A stretch of 64,000 nucleotides of DNA from Kitasatospora sp. MAA4 (GCF_029893355.1 NZ_JARZAI010000009.1:124001-188000); one strand, 5' to 3'; shown: positions 33,063 to 42,725, counted from the stretch's first letter. Translations and numbers: made by a program. The notes: generated by a model not told the origin, from the letters alone.

Positions 33063-33790
33063 CTCATGTCCTTCAGCGTCGTCGCTCTGGTTTGTGTCAC
33101 ACCTTCGGGAGAACTTTTTTTCGGAAGTCCCACGGACGTTCGTGGCGCGGGTGCCACCGGCGGCGAACCGGTGGATTCCAGCAGCGCGGCGAGCTTGCGC
33201 AGGCCGCGGTGAGCAGCCATCCGGACGCTGCCGGCCCGCTTGCCCAGCACCCGCGCCGCGCTCTCGGCGTCCAGCTGCATGACGACCCGCAGCAGGACGG
33301 CCTCGGCCTGGTCCCGGGGCAGGCCGGCGATCAGCGCCAGCGCCTGCCGGGTGCCGTCGGCGGCCAGCACGGCACCCTCGGTGTCGTCGGGTGCCGGGAG
33401 CTCGGTGAGGTACTCGACCGGCAGGTCGGCGACGGGTCTGCGCCGTCGCGCCCGCAGGTGGTCCATCGCCCGGTTGCGCGCGATGGTGGCGGCCCAGCCG
33501 CGGAACCCGTCGGCGTCGCCGTGGAAGGTGTGCAGGTCCCTGGCGATCTGCAGCCAGGCCTCGGAGGCGATGTCCTCGGCGTCCGCGCCGTCGCCGCCGA
33601 CCAGGACCCGCAGGTAGCGCAGCAGCGCGGGTTGGACGGTGCGGAAGAGCAGCCGGAAGCCGTCCTCGTCGCCTCTCTGCGCGGCGCGGACGGCCTCCGA
33701 CAGGTCGGGTATCAGGGGCGGTGAGGGGTGGTCGGCGTCGTCGTCGTCGCCGAACTGGTCTGCGTTAAGCACCGAGCCATCATCCGACAT
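33059..33790 (-). CDS. ECF-family RNA polymerase sigma factor
   Basis: 243-aa sigma-70 family protein. Region 2 (FRLLFRTVQPALLRYLRVLVGGDGADAEDIASEAWLQIARDL..FRGWAATIARNRAMDHLRARRR) and region 4 (ALIAGLPRDQAEAVLLRVVMQLDAESAARVLGKRAGSVRMAAHRGLRKL) are clear. ATG at 33790 is chosen for the MSDDGSV start; the frame stays open upstream without homology. The following membrane protein gene overlaps its stop. Confidence 0.9.
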   Translation of the reverse strand: MSDDGSVLNADQFGDDDDADHPSPPLIPDLSEAVRAAQRGDEDGFRLLFRTVQPALLRYLRVLVGGDGADAEDIASEAWLQIARDLHTFHGDADGFRGWAATIARNRAMDHLRARRRRPVADLPVEYLTELPAPDDTEGAVLAADGTRQALALIAGLPRDQAEAVLLRVVMQLDAESAARVLGKRAGSVRMAAHRGLRKLAALLESTGSPPVAPAPRTSVGLPKKSSPEGVTQTRATTLKDMR

Positions 33791-33858
33791 CGGCCGGTGA
33801 CGGTTCGACCGCAGGTCGGCCCTTGAAACGTGAACACCTGAAATGTGGACACGGCGAA

Positions 33859-33898
33859 GCACCCGAGCCCGCCGGTCGATGCCGGCGGGCTCAGGTGC
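33859..33898. terminator. Strong hairpin between XdhC-like gene and sigma factor
   Basis: Stem 33859-33875 with 33882-33898, including 11 unbroken pairs (GAGCCCGCCGG/CCGGCGGGCTC) around a 6-base loop, 15 bases after the stop of the leftward xdhC-like gene. It separates block 2 of purine genes from the sigma operon. Confidence 0.8.
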
Positions 33899-33912
33899 GT
33901 CGAGGTGTTGAC

Positions 33913-35106
33913 TCAGGCCGCGTGCCGCGGGGCCTTCTGCTCGTCCGCGCGCTCCAGGTCGTGGTGGATCGGGCCCTGGCCGGCCGACAGCGGCAGGCAG
34001 CCGCCGCCGCGCCGGCTGGCGACGATCTCGGCCGCCACCGCGACGGCGGTCTCCTCGGGTGTCCTGGCCCCCAGGTCGAGGCCGATCGGGGAGCGCAGCC
34101 GGGCGATCTCGGCGTCCGTCAGGCCGACCTCGCGCAGCCGGGCGTTGCGCTCCAGGTGGGTCCGGCGCGAGCCCATCGCGCCGACGAAGCCGACCGGCAG
34201 CCGCAGCGCGCGCTCCAGCAGTGGGATGTCGAACTTGGCGTCGTGGGTGAGCACGCAGAGCACGGTCCGGCCGTCGAGCGCGGACCTGGCGTCGGCCGAG
34301 GCGAGTTGGGCGTCCAGGTAGCGGTGCGGCCAGTCCACCACGACCTCGTCGGCGTCCGGGAAGCGGCGCTCGGTGGCGAAGACCGGACGGGCGTCGCAGA
34401 CCGTCACGCGGTAGCCGAGGAACTTGCCGATCCGCACCACGGCCGCGGCGAAGTCGATGGCGCCGAAGACCAGCATCCGCGGCGCGGGCACGTAGGACTC
34501 GACGAAGAAGGTCAGGGTGCCCTGGTCGGAAGGGTCGCAGGGGCGACCGTCCAGCGCCAGAGTGATCTTGCCGGTCCGGCCGGCGTCCAGCATGGCCCGC
34601 GCCTCGGCGACGGCCGAGCGCTCCAGCGCACCGGTCGTGGAGGGCGCGGGGGAGAGCGAGCCGTGGTGGGCGTCGGCGGTCACGGCCACCGTGGCGCCGA
34701 GCAGCCCGGCCGGGCCCTCGATCACCCGGGCCAGTGCCACCGGGGTGCCCGAGGCGATGTAGGTGATGCCGGCGTCGAGCGCGGCGTCCGCGCCCGGCAC
34801 GATCGGCTGGACGAACACGTCCAGGATGCCGCCGCAGGTCAGACCCACCGCGAAGGCGTCCTCGTCGCTGTAGCCGAAGTGCTCCAGGACCGGTTCGCCG
34901 GAGGCGATCGCCTCCCGGCACAGCTCGTACACGGCCCCCTCGACGCAGCCGCCGGAGACGCTGCCGATCGCCTCGCCCTCGGCGTCGACGGCCAGTGCCG
35001 CGCCCGGGTCGCGCGGCGCGCTGCCCGAGACACCCACCACCGTGGCCACCGCGAAGGAGCGCCCGGAGGCGTGCCAGGCCTGCAACTGATCGGCGATGTC
35101 CTGCAT
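33913..35106 (-). CDS. xdhC: XdhC/CoxI-family molybdenum hydroxylase accessory protein
   Basis: 397-aa protein. XdhC_CoxI domain at residues 1-110 (FAVATVVGVSGSAPRDPGAALAV..IGSVSGGCVEGAVYE..GLTCGGILDVFVQP) and a C-terminal Rossmann domain (MLVFGAIDFAAAVVRIGKFLGYRVTVCDAR; CVLTHDAKFDIPLLERALRLPVGFVGAMGSRRTHLERNARL). XdhC proteins bind and sulfurate molybdenum cofactor for insertion into xanthine dehydrogenase, whose subunits lie 1.8 kb upstream on the same strand. The end keeps SPIGLDLGARTPEETAVAVAAEI. ATG at 35106 with AGGAG upstream. Confidence 0.92.
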   Translation of the reverse strand: MQDIADQLQAWHASGRSFAVATVVGVSGSAPRDPGAALAVDAEGEAIGSVSGGCVEGAVYELCREAIASGEPVLEHFGYSDEDAFAVGLTCGGILDVFVQPIVPGADAALDAGITYIASGTPVALARVIEGPAGLLGATVAVTADAHHGSLSPAPSTTGALERSAVAEARAMLDAGRTGKITLALDGRPCDPSDQGTLTFFVESYVPAPRMLVFGAIDFAAAVVRIGKFLGYRVTVCDARPVFATERRFPDADEVVVDWPHRYLDAQLASADARSALDGRTVLCVLTHDAKFDIPLLERALRLPVGFVGAMGSRRTHLERNARLREVGLTDAEIARLRSPIGLDLGARTPEETAVAVAAEIVASRRGGGCLPLSAGQGPIHHDLERADEQKAPRHAA

Positions 35107-35198
35107 GTCCGGGCTCCTGTCAGGGTGTGGAGGGTGAACCGGGGAACGGGCTGTGCCGCTGTGCGGGGCGACGGCCCCGCACAGCGGCGGTCCTACTA

Positions 35199-36689
35199 CT
35201 AGTGGACTCCCAGCCACTCCTTGACCGGAGTGAGCGCGAAGTACACGACGAACACGGCGGTCAGGGCCCACATCAGCGGACCCGGCTCGCGCCACTTGCC
35301 CTTGCCGGCCTTGATCACAACGTAGGTGATCACGCCGCCCGCCACGCCCGCGGTGATGCTGTAGGTGAACGGCATCAGCACGGCGGTGAGGAAGGCCGGG
35401 ATGGCGACCTCGCGGTCACTCCAGTCGATGTGCCGCGCCTGGCTCATCATCATCGAGCCGATGACGACGAGGGCGGCGGAGGCGACCTCGACCGGCACGA
35501 TGCCGGCCAGCGGGGTGAAGAAGAGCATCAGCGAGAACAGACCGCCGGTGACCACCGAGGCGAGACCGGTGCGCGCACCGTCACCCACACCGGTGGCGGA
35601 CTCGACGAAGACCGTCTGGCCGGACGCCCCGGAGAGGCCGCCGATCACACCGCCGGCGCCGTCGATCAGCAGTGCCTTGCTGAGTCCGGGCATCCGGCCC
35701 TGCTTGTCGGCCAGGCCGGCCTCGGTGCCGACGCCGATGATGGTGGCCATCGCGTCGAAGAAGCCGGCCAGCACCAGGGTGAAGACGGCGACCGAGGCGC
35801 TGATCGCGCCCATGCCCTTGCCGCTGAAGGCACCGAGGATGTCGACGTGGCCGAAGAGGCCGAAGTTCGGAGTGGCGACGGGGTTGCCCGGCCACTTCGG
35901 GACGGAGCTGCTCCAGGTGTGCGCGGGGAGGTTGGCCGCGGCCTGGACGATGAAGGCGAGGACGGTGCCGCCGACGATCCCGATCAGGATCGCGCCGCGG
36001 GTGTTGCGGGCGAGCAGCACGAAGATGGCCAGCAGGGTCACGCAGAAGATCAGGACCGGCCAGCCGGTCAGCGCTCCGGCGGGTCCCAGGTCGACCGGCG
36101 GCCCGTACGGGTCCGGGCCGTGGTGCACGAAACCGGCCTTCACCAGGCCGATCATCGCGATGAAGAGGCCGATGCCGATGGTGATCGCGTGCTTGATCGG
36201 CAGCGGGATGCCGTTCATGATCTTCTCGCGTAGACCGGAGACGACCAGCAGCACGATCAGCAGACCGTAGATCACACAGAGACCGAAGGCCTGCGCCCAG
36301 GTGGTGTGCGGGACCACGATCGCCGAGACCGCGCCCGAGACGCTGAGACCGGCGGCCGCGGCCAGCGGCACGTTGCCCACGACGCCGAGCAGGATGGTGG
36401 TGACCCCGGCGGCCAGTGCGGTGGCCGTGGTCAGTTGACCGGCGTTCAGGTGGAAGCCGGTCTTGTCGGCGCCGCCGAGCAGGATCGGGTTGAGCAGCAG
36501 GATGTAGGCCATCGCCATGAAGGTGGTGAGGCCGCCACGTATTTCGTTGCCGAAGGTCGAACCTCTGGCGGAAATCTTGAAGTACGCATCGAGGGCGTTC
36601 TTCGGAGGAGCTGCCGTGGGCGACGTGGGGGTGTCGGCCTCGGCGGGGATCTCTTCAGTGGTGCCTGGCTCCGTGGGGATCCGGGACAT
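35199..36689 (-). CDS. NCS2-family purine permease (AzgA/PbuG type)
   Basis: 496-aa polytopic membrane protein with about 12-14 membrane segments. LDAYFKISARGSTFGNEIRGGLTTFMAMAYILLLNPILL at the N-terminus is typical of the AzgA/PbuG hypoxanthine-guanine branch; GVGTEAGLADKQGRMPGLSKALLIDGAGGVIGGLSGAS near residue 300 holds substrate-site residues. ATG at 36689 has GGGAG 5-6 bases upstream. It lies between xdhC and the xanthine dehydrogenase subunits, so purine uptake for this pathway is the clear inference. Confidence 0.9.
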   Translation of the reverse strand: MSRIPTEPGTTEEIPAEADTPTSPTAAPPKNALDAYFKISARGSTFGNEIRGGLTTFMAMAYILLLNPILLGGADKTGFHLNAGQLTTATALAAGVTTILLGVVGNVPLAAAAGLSVSGAVSAIVVPHTTWAQAFGLCVIYGLLIVLLVVSGLREKIMNGIPLPIKHAITIGIGLFIAMIGLVKAGFVHHGPDPYGPPVDLGPAGALTGWPVLIFCVTLLAIFVLLARNTRGAILIGIVGGTVLAFIVQAAANLPAHTWSSSVPKWPGNPVATPNFGLFGHVDILGAFSGKGMGAISASVAVFTLVLAGFFDAMATIIGVGTEAGLADKQGRMPGLSKALLIDGAGGVIGGLSGASGQTVFVESATGVGDGARTGLASVVTGGLFSLMLFFTPLAGIVPVEVASAALVVIGSMMMSQARHIDWSDREVAIPAFLTAVLMPFTYSITAGVAGGVITYVVIKAGKGKWREPGPLMWALTAVFVVYFALTPVKEWLGVH

Positions 36690-36941
36690 GTCCACTCCCA
36701 AGGTTCAAAGGGGATTGGGGTGGGCGAGCCGACCATGTCGTCAAGGCAGACGGCGTGGGGGACTTGCTCGGCTCACGAGGTGCACTCTGTAGTGCCTGCG
36801 GTGCGGGGTGGAGCGCACCGCTGCAGAGCCCCGGCGTGGGAGAGGCAGCGGGATGGTGCACAGAGAGCTTGCGTGTGTTGGGTGGTGCACCCCCGGGGCG
36901 GTGGGGAAGACGGTCACCGCCCCGGGGAGGTGTGTGCGGGA

Positions 36942-39302
36942 CTAGAGCGTCCCGGTGAGGTGCTCCGGCCGGACCGGGATCCGGTTGAGAGCGATGCCGG
37001 TGGCCTGGCGGATGGCGGCCACGATGGACGGGGTGGCCGAGACGGTCGGTGCCTCGCCGACGCCGCGCAGCCCGTAGGGGGCGTTCGGGTCGGGAAGCTC
37101 CAGGATGTCCACGGGGATCGGCGGGACGTCCAGGATGGTCGGGATCAGGTAGTCGGTGAAGGAGGCGTTGCGGACCTTGCCGTCCTTGACGATGATCTCC
37201 TCCATCACCGCCAGCCCGAGCGCCTGGGTGCAGCCGCCCTGGATCTGTCCGACCACCGACAGCGGGTTGAGCGCCTTGCCGACGTCCTGAGCGGCCGTCA
37301 GCTCGACGACCTTCACCAGGCCGAGCTCCACGTCCACGTCGACCACCGCGCGGTTGGCGCAGAAGGTGTACTGGACGTGGCCGAAGCCCTGCCCGGTCTC
37401 CTTGTCGAACGGGACGGTGGGGCGGTGGTGGTGCTCACGGGTCAGGTCGATCGCGTCGTCGCCCAGCAGGTCGACCATCGAGACCAGCGCGCCGGCGGAC
37501 TCCGAGACCACCTTGCCGCCGATCAGCGACAGGTCGTTGTGGGTCCAGCCGTAGCGCTTGCGGCCCTTCTCGATCAGCGCCTGCGCGACGGCCTCCGCGG
37601 CGTACTTGACCGCGCCGCCCGTCATGTAGGTCTGCCGCGAGGCGGAGGTCGAACCCGCCGAGCCGACCTCGGTGTTGGCCGGGTGGATGGTGACCTGCTC
37701 GACGCCCAGCTCGGTGCGGGCGATCTGGGCGTGCACGGTGATGCCGCCCTGGCCGACCTCGGCCATCGCGGTGTGCACCATGGCGACCGGCTCGCCGCCG
37801 ATGACCTCCAGGCGGACCCGGGCGGTGGAGTAGTCGTCGAAGCCCTCGGAGAAGCCGACGTTCTTGATGCCGACCGAGTAGCCGATGCCACGCACGACAC
37901 CCTCGCCGTGCGTGGTGTTGGACAGCGCGCCGGGCAGCGTGCGGACGTCCAGGTTGGTGAGGTCCAGCGGCGGCGGGAGCGGCATGTCCTTGACGCGCTG
38001 CAGGAGTTCGGCGACCGGGGCCGGCGAGTCGATCATCTGGCCGGTGGGCATGTAGTCGCCCTCCGACATCGCGTTCAGCTGACGCAGCTCCACCGGGTCC
38101 ATGTCGAGCGCGACGGCGAGCTTGTCCATCTGCGTCTCGTAGCCGAAGCAGGCCTGGACGGCGCCGAAGCCGCGCATCGCGCCGCAGGACGGGTTGTTGC
38201 TGTACAGCGCGATCGCGTCCATCCGCACGTTCGGGATGACGTACGGGCCGTGGCCCAGCGAGGCGGCGTTGCCGACCACCGCGGGGGAGGCGGAGGCGTA
38301 GGCGCCGCCGTCCAGCACGATCCGGGCGTCCGCGTAGACGAGCTTGCCGTCGCGGGTGGCGCCGTGCTCGTAGTACATCTTGGCCGGGTGGCGGTGCACG
38401 TGGCCGAAGAAGGACTCGTCACGGGCGTAGACGATCTTGACCGGCTTGCCGGTGCGCTGCGCCAGCAGGCAGGCGTGGATCTGCATCGACAGGTCCTCGC
38501 GGCCGCCGAAGGCGCCGCCGACACCCGCGAGGGTCAGCCGGAGCTTCTCCTCCGGGATGCCGAGCACGGGGGCGATCTGCTGGCGGTCCACGTGCAGCCA
38601 CTGGGTGGCGACGTAGAGGTCCATGCCGCCGTCCTCGGACGGCACGGCCAGGCCGGACTCCGGGCCGAGGAAGGCCTGGTCCTGCATGCCGACCTCGTAC
38701 TCGCCCTTGACGATGACGTCGGCCATCGCGCGGACCTCGTCGGTCACGCCCAGGCCCGAGACCAGCTTCTGGCTGTGGCAGATGTTGCCGTGGCCGTGCG
38801 ACTTGAACTCGTGCGGCTCGTGGACGTAGCCGTACACCTCGGGGTTGAGGCACTGCTCCTCGGTGACGATCGGGGTGAGCACCTCGTACTCGACCTTGAT
38901 CTTCTTCACCGCGCGGCGGGCCGTCTCCGGGTGGTCGGCGGCCACGATGGCGATCGCCTCACCGTGGTAGCGGACCTTGTCCTTGGCCAGCGCCGGCTGG
39001 TCCTGGATCTCCAGGCCGTAGAACTTGGCGCCCGGGATGTCGTCGTGGGTCAGTACCGCGTAGACACCGGGGGTCTTGACGGCCTCGGAGATGTCGACGC
39101 TGAGGATGTTGGCCCGCGGGTGCGGCGAGCGCAGCGCCATGCCCCAGAGCATGTCCTCGTGCCACAGGTCGGAGGAGTACGCGAACTCGCCCTTGACCTT
39201 CAGCGTGCCGTCCGGACGCAGCGGCGAGCCGCCGATGCCGTCCGGGCTGCCGGTGCGGATGTCCTGCAGGTTCTTCTGACCCTGGATGGTACGAGTGCTC
39301 AT
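36942..39302 (-). CDS. xdhB: Xanthine dehydrogenase, molybdopterin subunit
   Basis: 786-aa large subunit. Moco-binding and catalytic motifs: AGVGGAFGGREDLSMQ near residue 265, SCGAMRGFGAVQACF near 372, EVGQGGITVHAQIA near 515 and the catalytic Glu in YGLRGVGEAPTVSATPSIVAAI near 750. Last of the three-subunit operon; its ATG overlaps the stop of the 2Fe-2S subunit gene. It hydroxylates hypoxanthine/xanthine to urate, the substrate of uricase at 1586-2500. Confidence 0.95.
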   Translation of the reverse strand: MSTRTIQGQKNLQDIRTGSPDGIGGSPLRPDGTLKVKGEFAYSSDLWHEDMLWGMALRSPHPRANILSVDISEAVKTPGVYAVLTHDDIPGAKFYGLEIQDQPALAKDKVRYHGEAIAIVAADHPETARRAVKKIKVEYEVLTPIVTEEQCLNPEVYGYVHEPHEFKSHGHGNICHSQKLVSGLGVTDEVRAMADVIVKGEYEVGMQDQAFLGPESGLAVPSEDGGMDLYVATQWLHVDRQQIAPVLGIPEEKLRLTLAGVGGAFGGREDLSMQIHACLLAQRTGKPVKIVYARDESFFGHVHRHPAKMYYEHGATRDGKLVYADARIVLDGGAYASASPAVVGNAASLGHGPYVIPNVRMDAIALYSNNPSCGAMRGFGAVQACFGYETQMDKLAVALDMDPVELRQLNAMSEGDYMPTGQMIDSPAPVAELLQRVKDMPLPPPLDLTNLDVRTLPGALSNTTHGEGVVRGIGYSVGIKNVGFSEGFDDYSTARVRLEVIGGEPVAMVHTAMAEVGQGGITVHAQIARTELGVEQVTIHPANTEVGSAGSTSASRQTYMTGGAVKYAAEAVAQALIEKGRKRYGWTHNDLSLIGGKVVSESAGALVSMVDLLGDDAIDLTREHHHRPTVPFDKETGQGFGHVQYTFCANRAVVDVDVELGLVKVVELTAAQDVGKALNPLSVVGQIQGGCTQALGLAVMEEIIVKDGKVRNASFTDYLIPTILDVPPIPVDILELPDPNAPYGLRGVGEAPTVSATPSIVAAIRQATGIALNRIPVRPEHLTGTL

Positions 39303-39787
39303 TCGGAGGTCCCCACCTTCTGGCACTTGCGGGCGGAGGCGAGCCGCACCGCGTCCATGATCTTCTCGTAGCCGGTGCAGCGGCACAGGTTGCCGCTGAG
39401 CGCCTCACGGATGTCCGTGTCGCTCGGCTGCGGCTCGCGCTCCAGCAGGTCGTGGGTCTGCACCAGCAGGCCCGGGGTGCAGAAGCCGCACTGGACGGCG
39501 CCGGCGTCGATGAAGGCCTGCTGGACGGGGTCCAGGCCGGTCTCCTCGTTGGCCAGGCCCTCGACGGTGCGGACCTCGCGGTCCTGCACCTGGCCGGCCG
39601 CGACCAGACAGGAGCAGACCGGCACACCGTCCAGGTAGACCGTGCAGGAGCCGCACTCGCCCTGCTCGCAGGCGTTCTTGGAGCCCGGCAGGCCCACCCG
39701 CTCGCGCAGGACGTAGAGCAGGCTCTCGCCCTCCCACACGTCGTCCGCCTCGACGGGCTTGCCGTTGGCGGTGAAAGTGACCCTCAT
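39299..39787 (-). CDS. xdhC2Fe2S: Xanthine dehydrogenase, 2Fe-2S subunit
   Basis: 162-aa small subunit with the plant-type cluster (CEQGECGSCTVYLDGVPVCSC near residues 38-58) and the second cluster (CGFCTPG near 98 and CRCTGYEKI near 134). It passes electrons from molybdopterin to FAD. ATG at 39787 (MRVTFTANGK) fits the family; it overlaps the FAD-subunit stop and its own stop overlaps the next gene, so all three are tightly coupled. Confidence 0.95.
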   Translation of the reverse strand: MRVTFTANGKPVEADDVWEGESLLYVLRERVGLPGSKNACEQGECGSCTVYLDGVPVCSCLVAAGQVQDREVRTVEGLANEETGLDPVQQAFIDAGAVQCGFCTPGLLVQTHDLLEREPQPSDTDIREALSGNLCRCTGYEKIMDAVRLASARKCQKVGTSE

Positions 39788-40674
39788 GCCGCGCTCCTGA
39801 TCTGCTTGCTGTAGTCGTTCCACGTCCAGGTCAGGGTGCGCCGCGCCATCACGGCCAGCGAGTGCCGGCGGTAGTCGGCGGTGCCACGGACGTCGTCGAT
39901 GGGGGAGGCCGCGGCCTTCACCAGCTCACCGAACTGCTGGATCACCTCGGCGCCCAGCAGGTCGCCGGACTCCCACAGACCGCGCTCGGCGAGCACACCC
40001 TGCAGGAACTCCTCGGCGGCCACGGCCCGGCGCGGCGTCGGGGCGGCGGAGCCGATCCCGGTGCCGACGGTGCCGTTCTTGGGGTGCAGCGCGAAGCCGA
40101 AGGCGCAGACCGCGATGACCATCGCGTTGCGGGTGCCGATCTTCGAGAACTGCTGGGGGCCGTCGGCCACCGGGATGTGGACGCGCAGGATCAGCTCATC
40201 CTTCTCCATGGAGTTGCGCTTCACGCCGACGTAGAAGTCGTCGATGGCGATCATCCGGGTGCCGCGCGCCGCCGAGGCGACCTCGACGAAGACGTCCCGG
40301 CCGGCCGCCAGCAGCGCGGGGTGCGCGTCGCCGGCGGGGGAGGCCCCGCCCAGGTTGCCGCCGACGCCGCCGCGGTTGCGGATCTGCGGGGATCCGACGG
40401 TGTGGGCCGCGAGGGCCAGACCCGGCAGGGGCTCGGACAGCTCGTTGATGATCCGGGCGTACGGCACCGAGGCGCCGAGTCTCACCACGCCGTCAGTGAT
40501 CTCCCACTGACGCAGCTCGGTGATGCGGTTCAGGTCGAGAATCGCGGATGGCCGGTGCACGTCGAAGTTCATCTCGACCATCACGTCCGTACCACCGGAG
40601 ATCGGCAGCGCGGTCGGGAACTCAGCCTTCGCCGCGAGCGCCTCGTCCCACGTAGCGGGCCGCAGGAACTCCAT
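39784..40674 (-). CDS. xdhA: Xanthine dehydrogenase, FAD-binding subunit
   Basis: 296-aa medium subunit (CO dehydrogenase flavoprotein family). FAD motifs PISGGTDVMVEMNF near residue 25 and HTVGSPQIRNRGGVGGNLGGASPAGDAHPALLA near 92-123 are present, and a C-terminal CODH_FAD domain (FSKIGTRNAMVIAVCAFGFAL). First gene of the operon, facing pucR across 452 bases. Confidence 0.95.
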   Translation of the reverse strand: MEFLRPATWDEALAAKAEFPTALPISGGTDVMVEMNFDVHRPSAILDLNRITELRQWEITDGVVRLGASVPYARIINELSEPLPGLALAAHTVGSPQIRNRGGVGGNLGGASPAGDAHPALLAAGRDVFVEVASAARGTRMIAIDDFYVGVKRNSMEKDELILRVHIPVADGPQQFSKIGTRNAMVIAVCAFGFALHPKNGTVGTGIGSAAPTPRRAVAAEEFLQGVLAERGLWESGDLLGAEVIQQFGELVKAAASPIDDVRGTADYRRHSLAVMARRTLTWTWNDYSKQIRSAA

Positions 40675-41126
40675 GCGGGTGTCTCCTCAAGTCGTCGTTG
40701 TCGCCGGAACCCTGCGGGGCGTCGCCCAGTCGGGGGCATCTGCGCGAGATTCCAAACCTTCGGTGTTCGGACTCTGCACCCAAGCGTTGCTCCGGCGTTG
40801 TGTCCTGGTCACCGGGGTGTGTCCGGCGGCGTAGTGGCCAGTGAACCGCTGCGGGCCCACCCGAAGGCAGTCACCGATGGCATGAAGCCCTTGCCTCGCT
40901 GTCGCCCGGCATCCTGTACGTTCCTCTAAGGGAGACGAAACCCCTGTTGAGCGGTTTTCCAGCCGCCCCATACGACCGTAATCCGGCCGTGACGACGAAG
41001 CTACGGCGCTGTGACCCGGCGGAGTGCTGATACGTAACACCTACTGCTCGAACTCGGGCACACTGTGAGCCCCCTCACCTGCCCTTCCTTCCCCAACCGC
41101 CCCCTGTTCAGACAAGGAGTCTGCGG
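40675..41126. other. Divergent control region xdh / pucR
   Basis: 452 bases with no gene. It must hold the promoters of the xdh operon and pucR. A single TGTTGA half-site (40945-40950) lacks a matching left arm, so it is not a clear member of the 15-bp repeat set. No convincing dyad or -35/-10 was found by eye. Confidence 0.5.
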
Positions 41127-42719
41127 ATGCGCGTCCGTGACCTGCTCGCCCCCGGAGCCCCGAGACTGCGGCTGCTCGCCGCCGAGGACGAGCTCGACCG
41201 ACAGGTCAGCGGTGTCATGACCACGGACCTCCACGACCCGGGCCGCTACCTGCACGGGGGCGAGCTGGTGCTGACCGGGATGCTCTGGCGGACGGTGCCG
41301 GAGGACTCCGAGCGCTTCGTGCGGACCCTGGCGGCCGGTGGGGCGGTCGCGCTGGCGGCCGGCGAGGCCGAGGTCGGCCCGATCCCCGAGGATCTCGTCG
41401 ACGCCTGTCGACGCCACCGGATGCCCCTGCTCGCGGTGCCCGACGACGTCGCCTTCAGCTCGCTCACCGAGTTCATCGGCCGGCAGGTCTCCGCCGACCG
41501 GGCCGCCGACCTGGCGGCCCTGGTGGACCGCCACCGGCTGCTGGTCTCGGCGGCCGGCGGCGGCGGACTGGACGCCGTCCTGGACCTGCTCGGCGGCGAC
41601 CTCGACCTCGACTGCTGGGTGCTCACGCCGACCGCCCGGGTGGTCGCCGGACCCGCCGACCACCTCTCCGCCGAGTCCCGCGACCAGCTGGTCCGCGCCC
41701 ACCTCGCCGCCCAGCGCCAGCGCCGCCGCCCGCCGCACCGCGCCCGGCTGGCCGACGGCGCGTACTCGCTGCTGCCCGCCGCCGCCGACCCCGAGCACGA
41801 GGCCCCGCTGGCCGACTGGGTGCTGGTGGTGGCCGGCGACGTCACCGAGTGGACCGGCAAGCGCCAGCAGCTGGCCGAGAACCTGGCCCGGCTGGTCGCC
41901 GCCGAGCGCACCCGCCGCGACGAGGGCCGCCGGCTGCGCCGCCGACTCGCCGACGAGGTGCTGACCCTGCTTCAGCGCGACGCCGACCCGGCCGAGATCA
42001 GCCGCACGCTCTACGCCTCGTCAGCGATGGCGGCCCGGTACGAGGGCGCGGAGCCCAGGCCCCAGGAGCCGGAGGGCTCCTGGCTGGTTCTCAGCGCCGA
42101 GGGCACGGGTCTGCCGGACGGCGCCGTCCGCACGATCCTGGAGGAAGCTCTGACCGACACCTCGGACCGCGCGCTGGTCGCCGGCGCGGGCACCGGAGCG
42201 GTGATCGTGCTGCCCGCGCCGGACGCCGCCGTCCCCGCCGACGCGCTGCGCGAGCTGCTGGCGCCGCTGGAGGCCGGGCTCGGTTCGGAGGGCCGGATCA
42301 CCCTGGGCGTCTCGGCTCCGGCGCTGGAGGCCGGCGGTCTGCGCGGCGCGCTGGAGGAGGCCCGGCACGCCCGCCGGATCGCCGCCGCCCGGGTCGGCCG
42401 GGTCTGCGTCGCCGGTCCCGAGGAGCTCGCCTCGCACGTGCTGCTGCTGGCGGCCGTGCCGGACGAGGTGCGCCGGGCCTTCCGCAGCCGGCTGCTGGAC
42501 CGGGTGATCGCGTACGACATCGAGCACCAGGCCGACCTGGTCCGCACCCTGGAGGCGTTCCTGCGCTCGGACGGCTCCTGGACGCGCTGCGCGGCCCAGC
42601 TGCACGTGCACGTCAACACGCTGCGGTACCGGATCGGGCGGATCGAGGAGTTGACCGGGCGCGACCTCTCCCGCCTGGAGGACCGGGTGGACTTCTACCT
42701 GGCACTCGAACTGGCCTGA
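41127..42719 (+). CDS. pucR: PucR-family transcriptional regulator
   Basis: 530-aa regulator. N-terminal PucR domain (LLAPGAPRLRLLAAEDELDRQVSGVMTTDLHDPGRYLHGGELVLTGMLW) and C-terminal PucR-type HTH (LVRTLEAFLRSDGSWTRCAAQLHVHVNTLRYRIGRIEELTGRDLSRLEDRVDFYLAL). In Bacillus PucR activates purine degradation genes; here it is divergent from xdhABC, so it probably controls that operon. ATG preceded by AAGGAG. A perfect terminator follows. Confidence 0.93.
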   Translation: MRVRDLLAPGAPRLRLLAAEDELDRQVSGVMTTDLHDPGRYLHGGELVLTGMLWRTVPEDSERFVRTLAAGGAVALAAGEAEVGPIPEDLVDACRRHRMPLLAVPDDVAFSSLTEFIGRQVSADRAADLAALVDRHRLLVSAAGGGGLDAVLDLLGGDLDLDCWVLTPTARVVAGPADHLSAESRDQLVRAHLAAQRQRRRPPHRARLADGAYSLLPAAADPEHEAPLADWVLVVAGDVTEWTGKRQQLAENLARLVAAERTRRDEGRRLRRRLADEVLTLLQRDADPAEISRTLYASSAMAARYEGAEPRPQEPEGSWLVLSAEGTGLPDGAVRTILEEALTDTSDRALVAGAGTGAVIVLPAPDAAVPADALRELLAPLEAGLGSEGRITLGVSAPALEAGGLRGALEEARHARRIAAARVGRVCVAGPEELASHVLLLAAVPDEVRRAFRSRLLDRVIAYDIEHQADLVRTLEAFLRSDGSWTRCAAQLHVHVNTLRYRIGRIEELTGRDLSRLEDRVDFYLALELA

Positions 42720-42725
42720 CAGACC

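Noticed and set aside
36306..39371. 1021-codon open frame on the plus strand
   Set aside because: It is antisense to the xanthine dehydrogenase operon; the composition (Arg/Val/His/Gly-rich) is the normal shadow of a high-GC gene and no domain is seen.
40945..40950. Fourth copy of the purine operator near xdh/pucR
   Set aside because: Only one half-site (TGTTGA); the left arm does not match.
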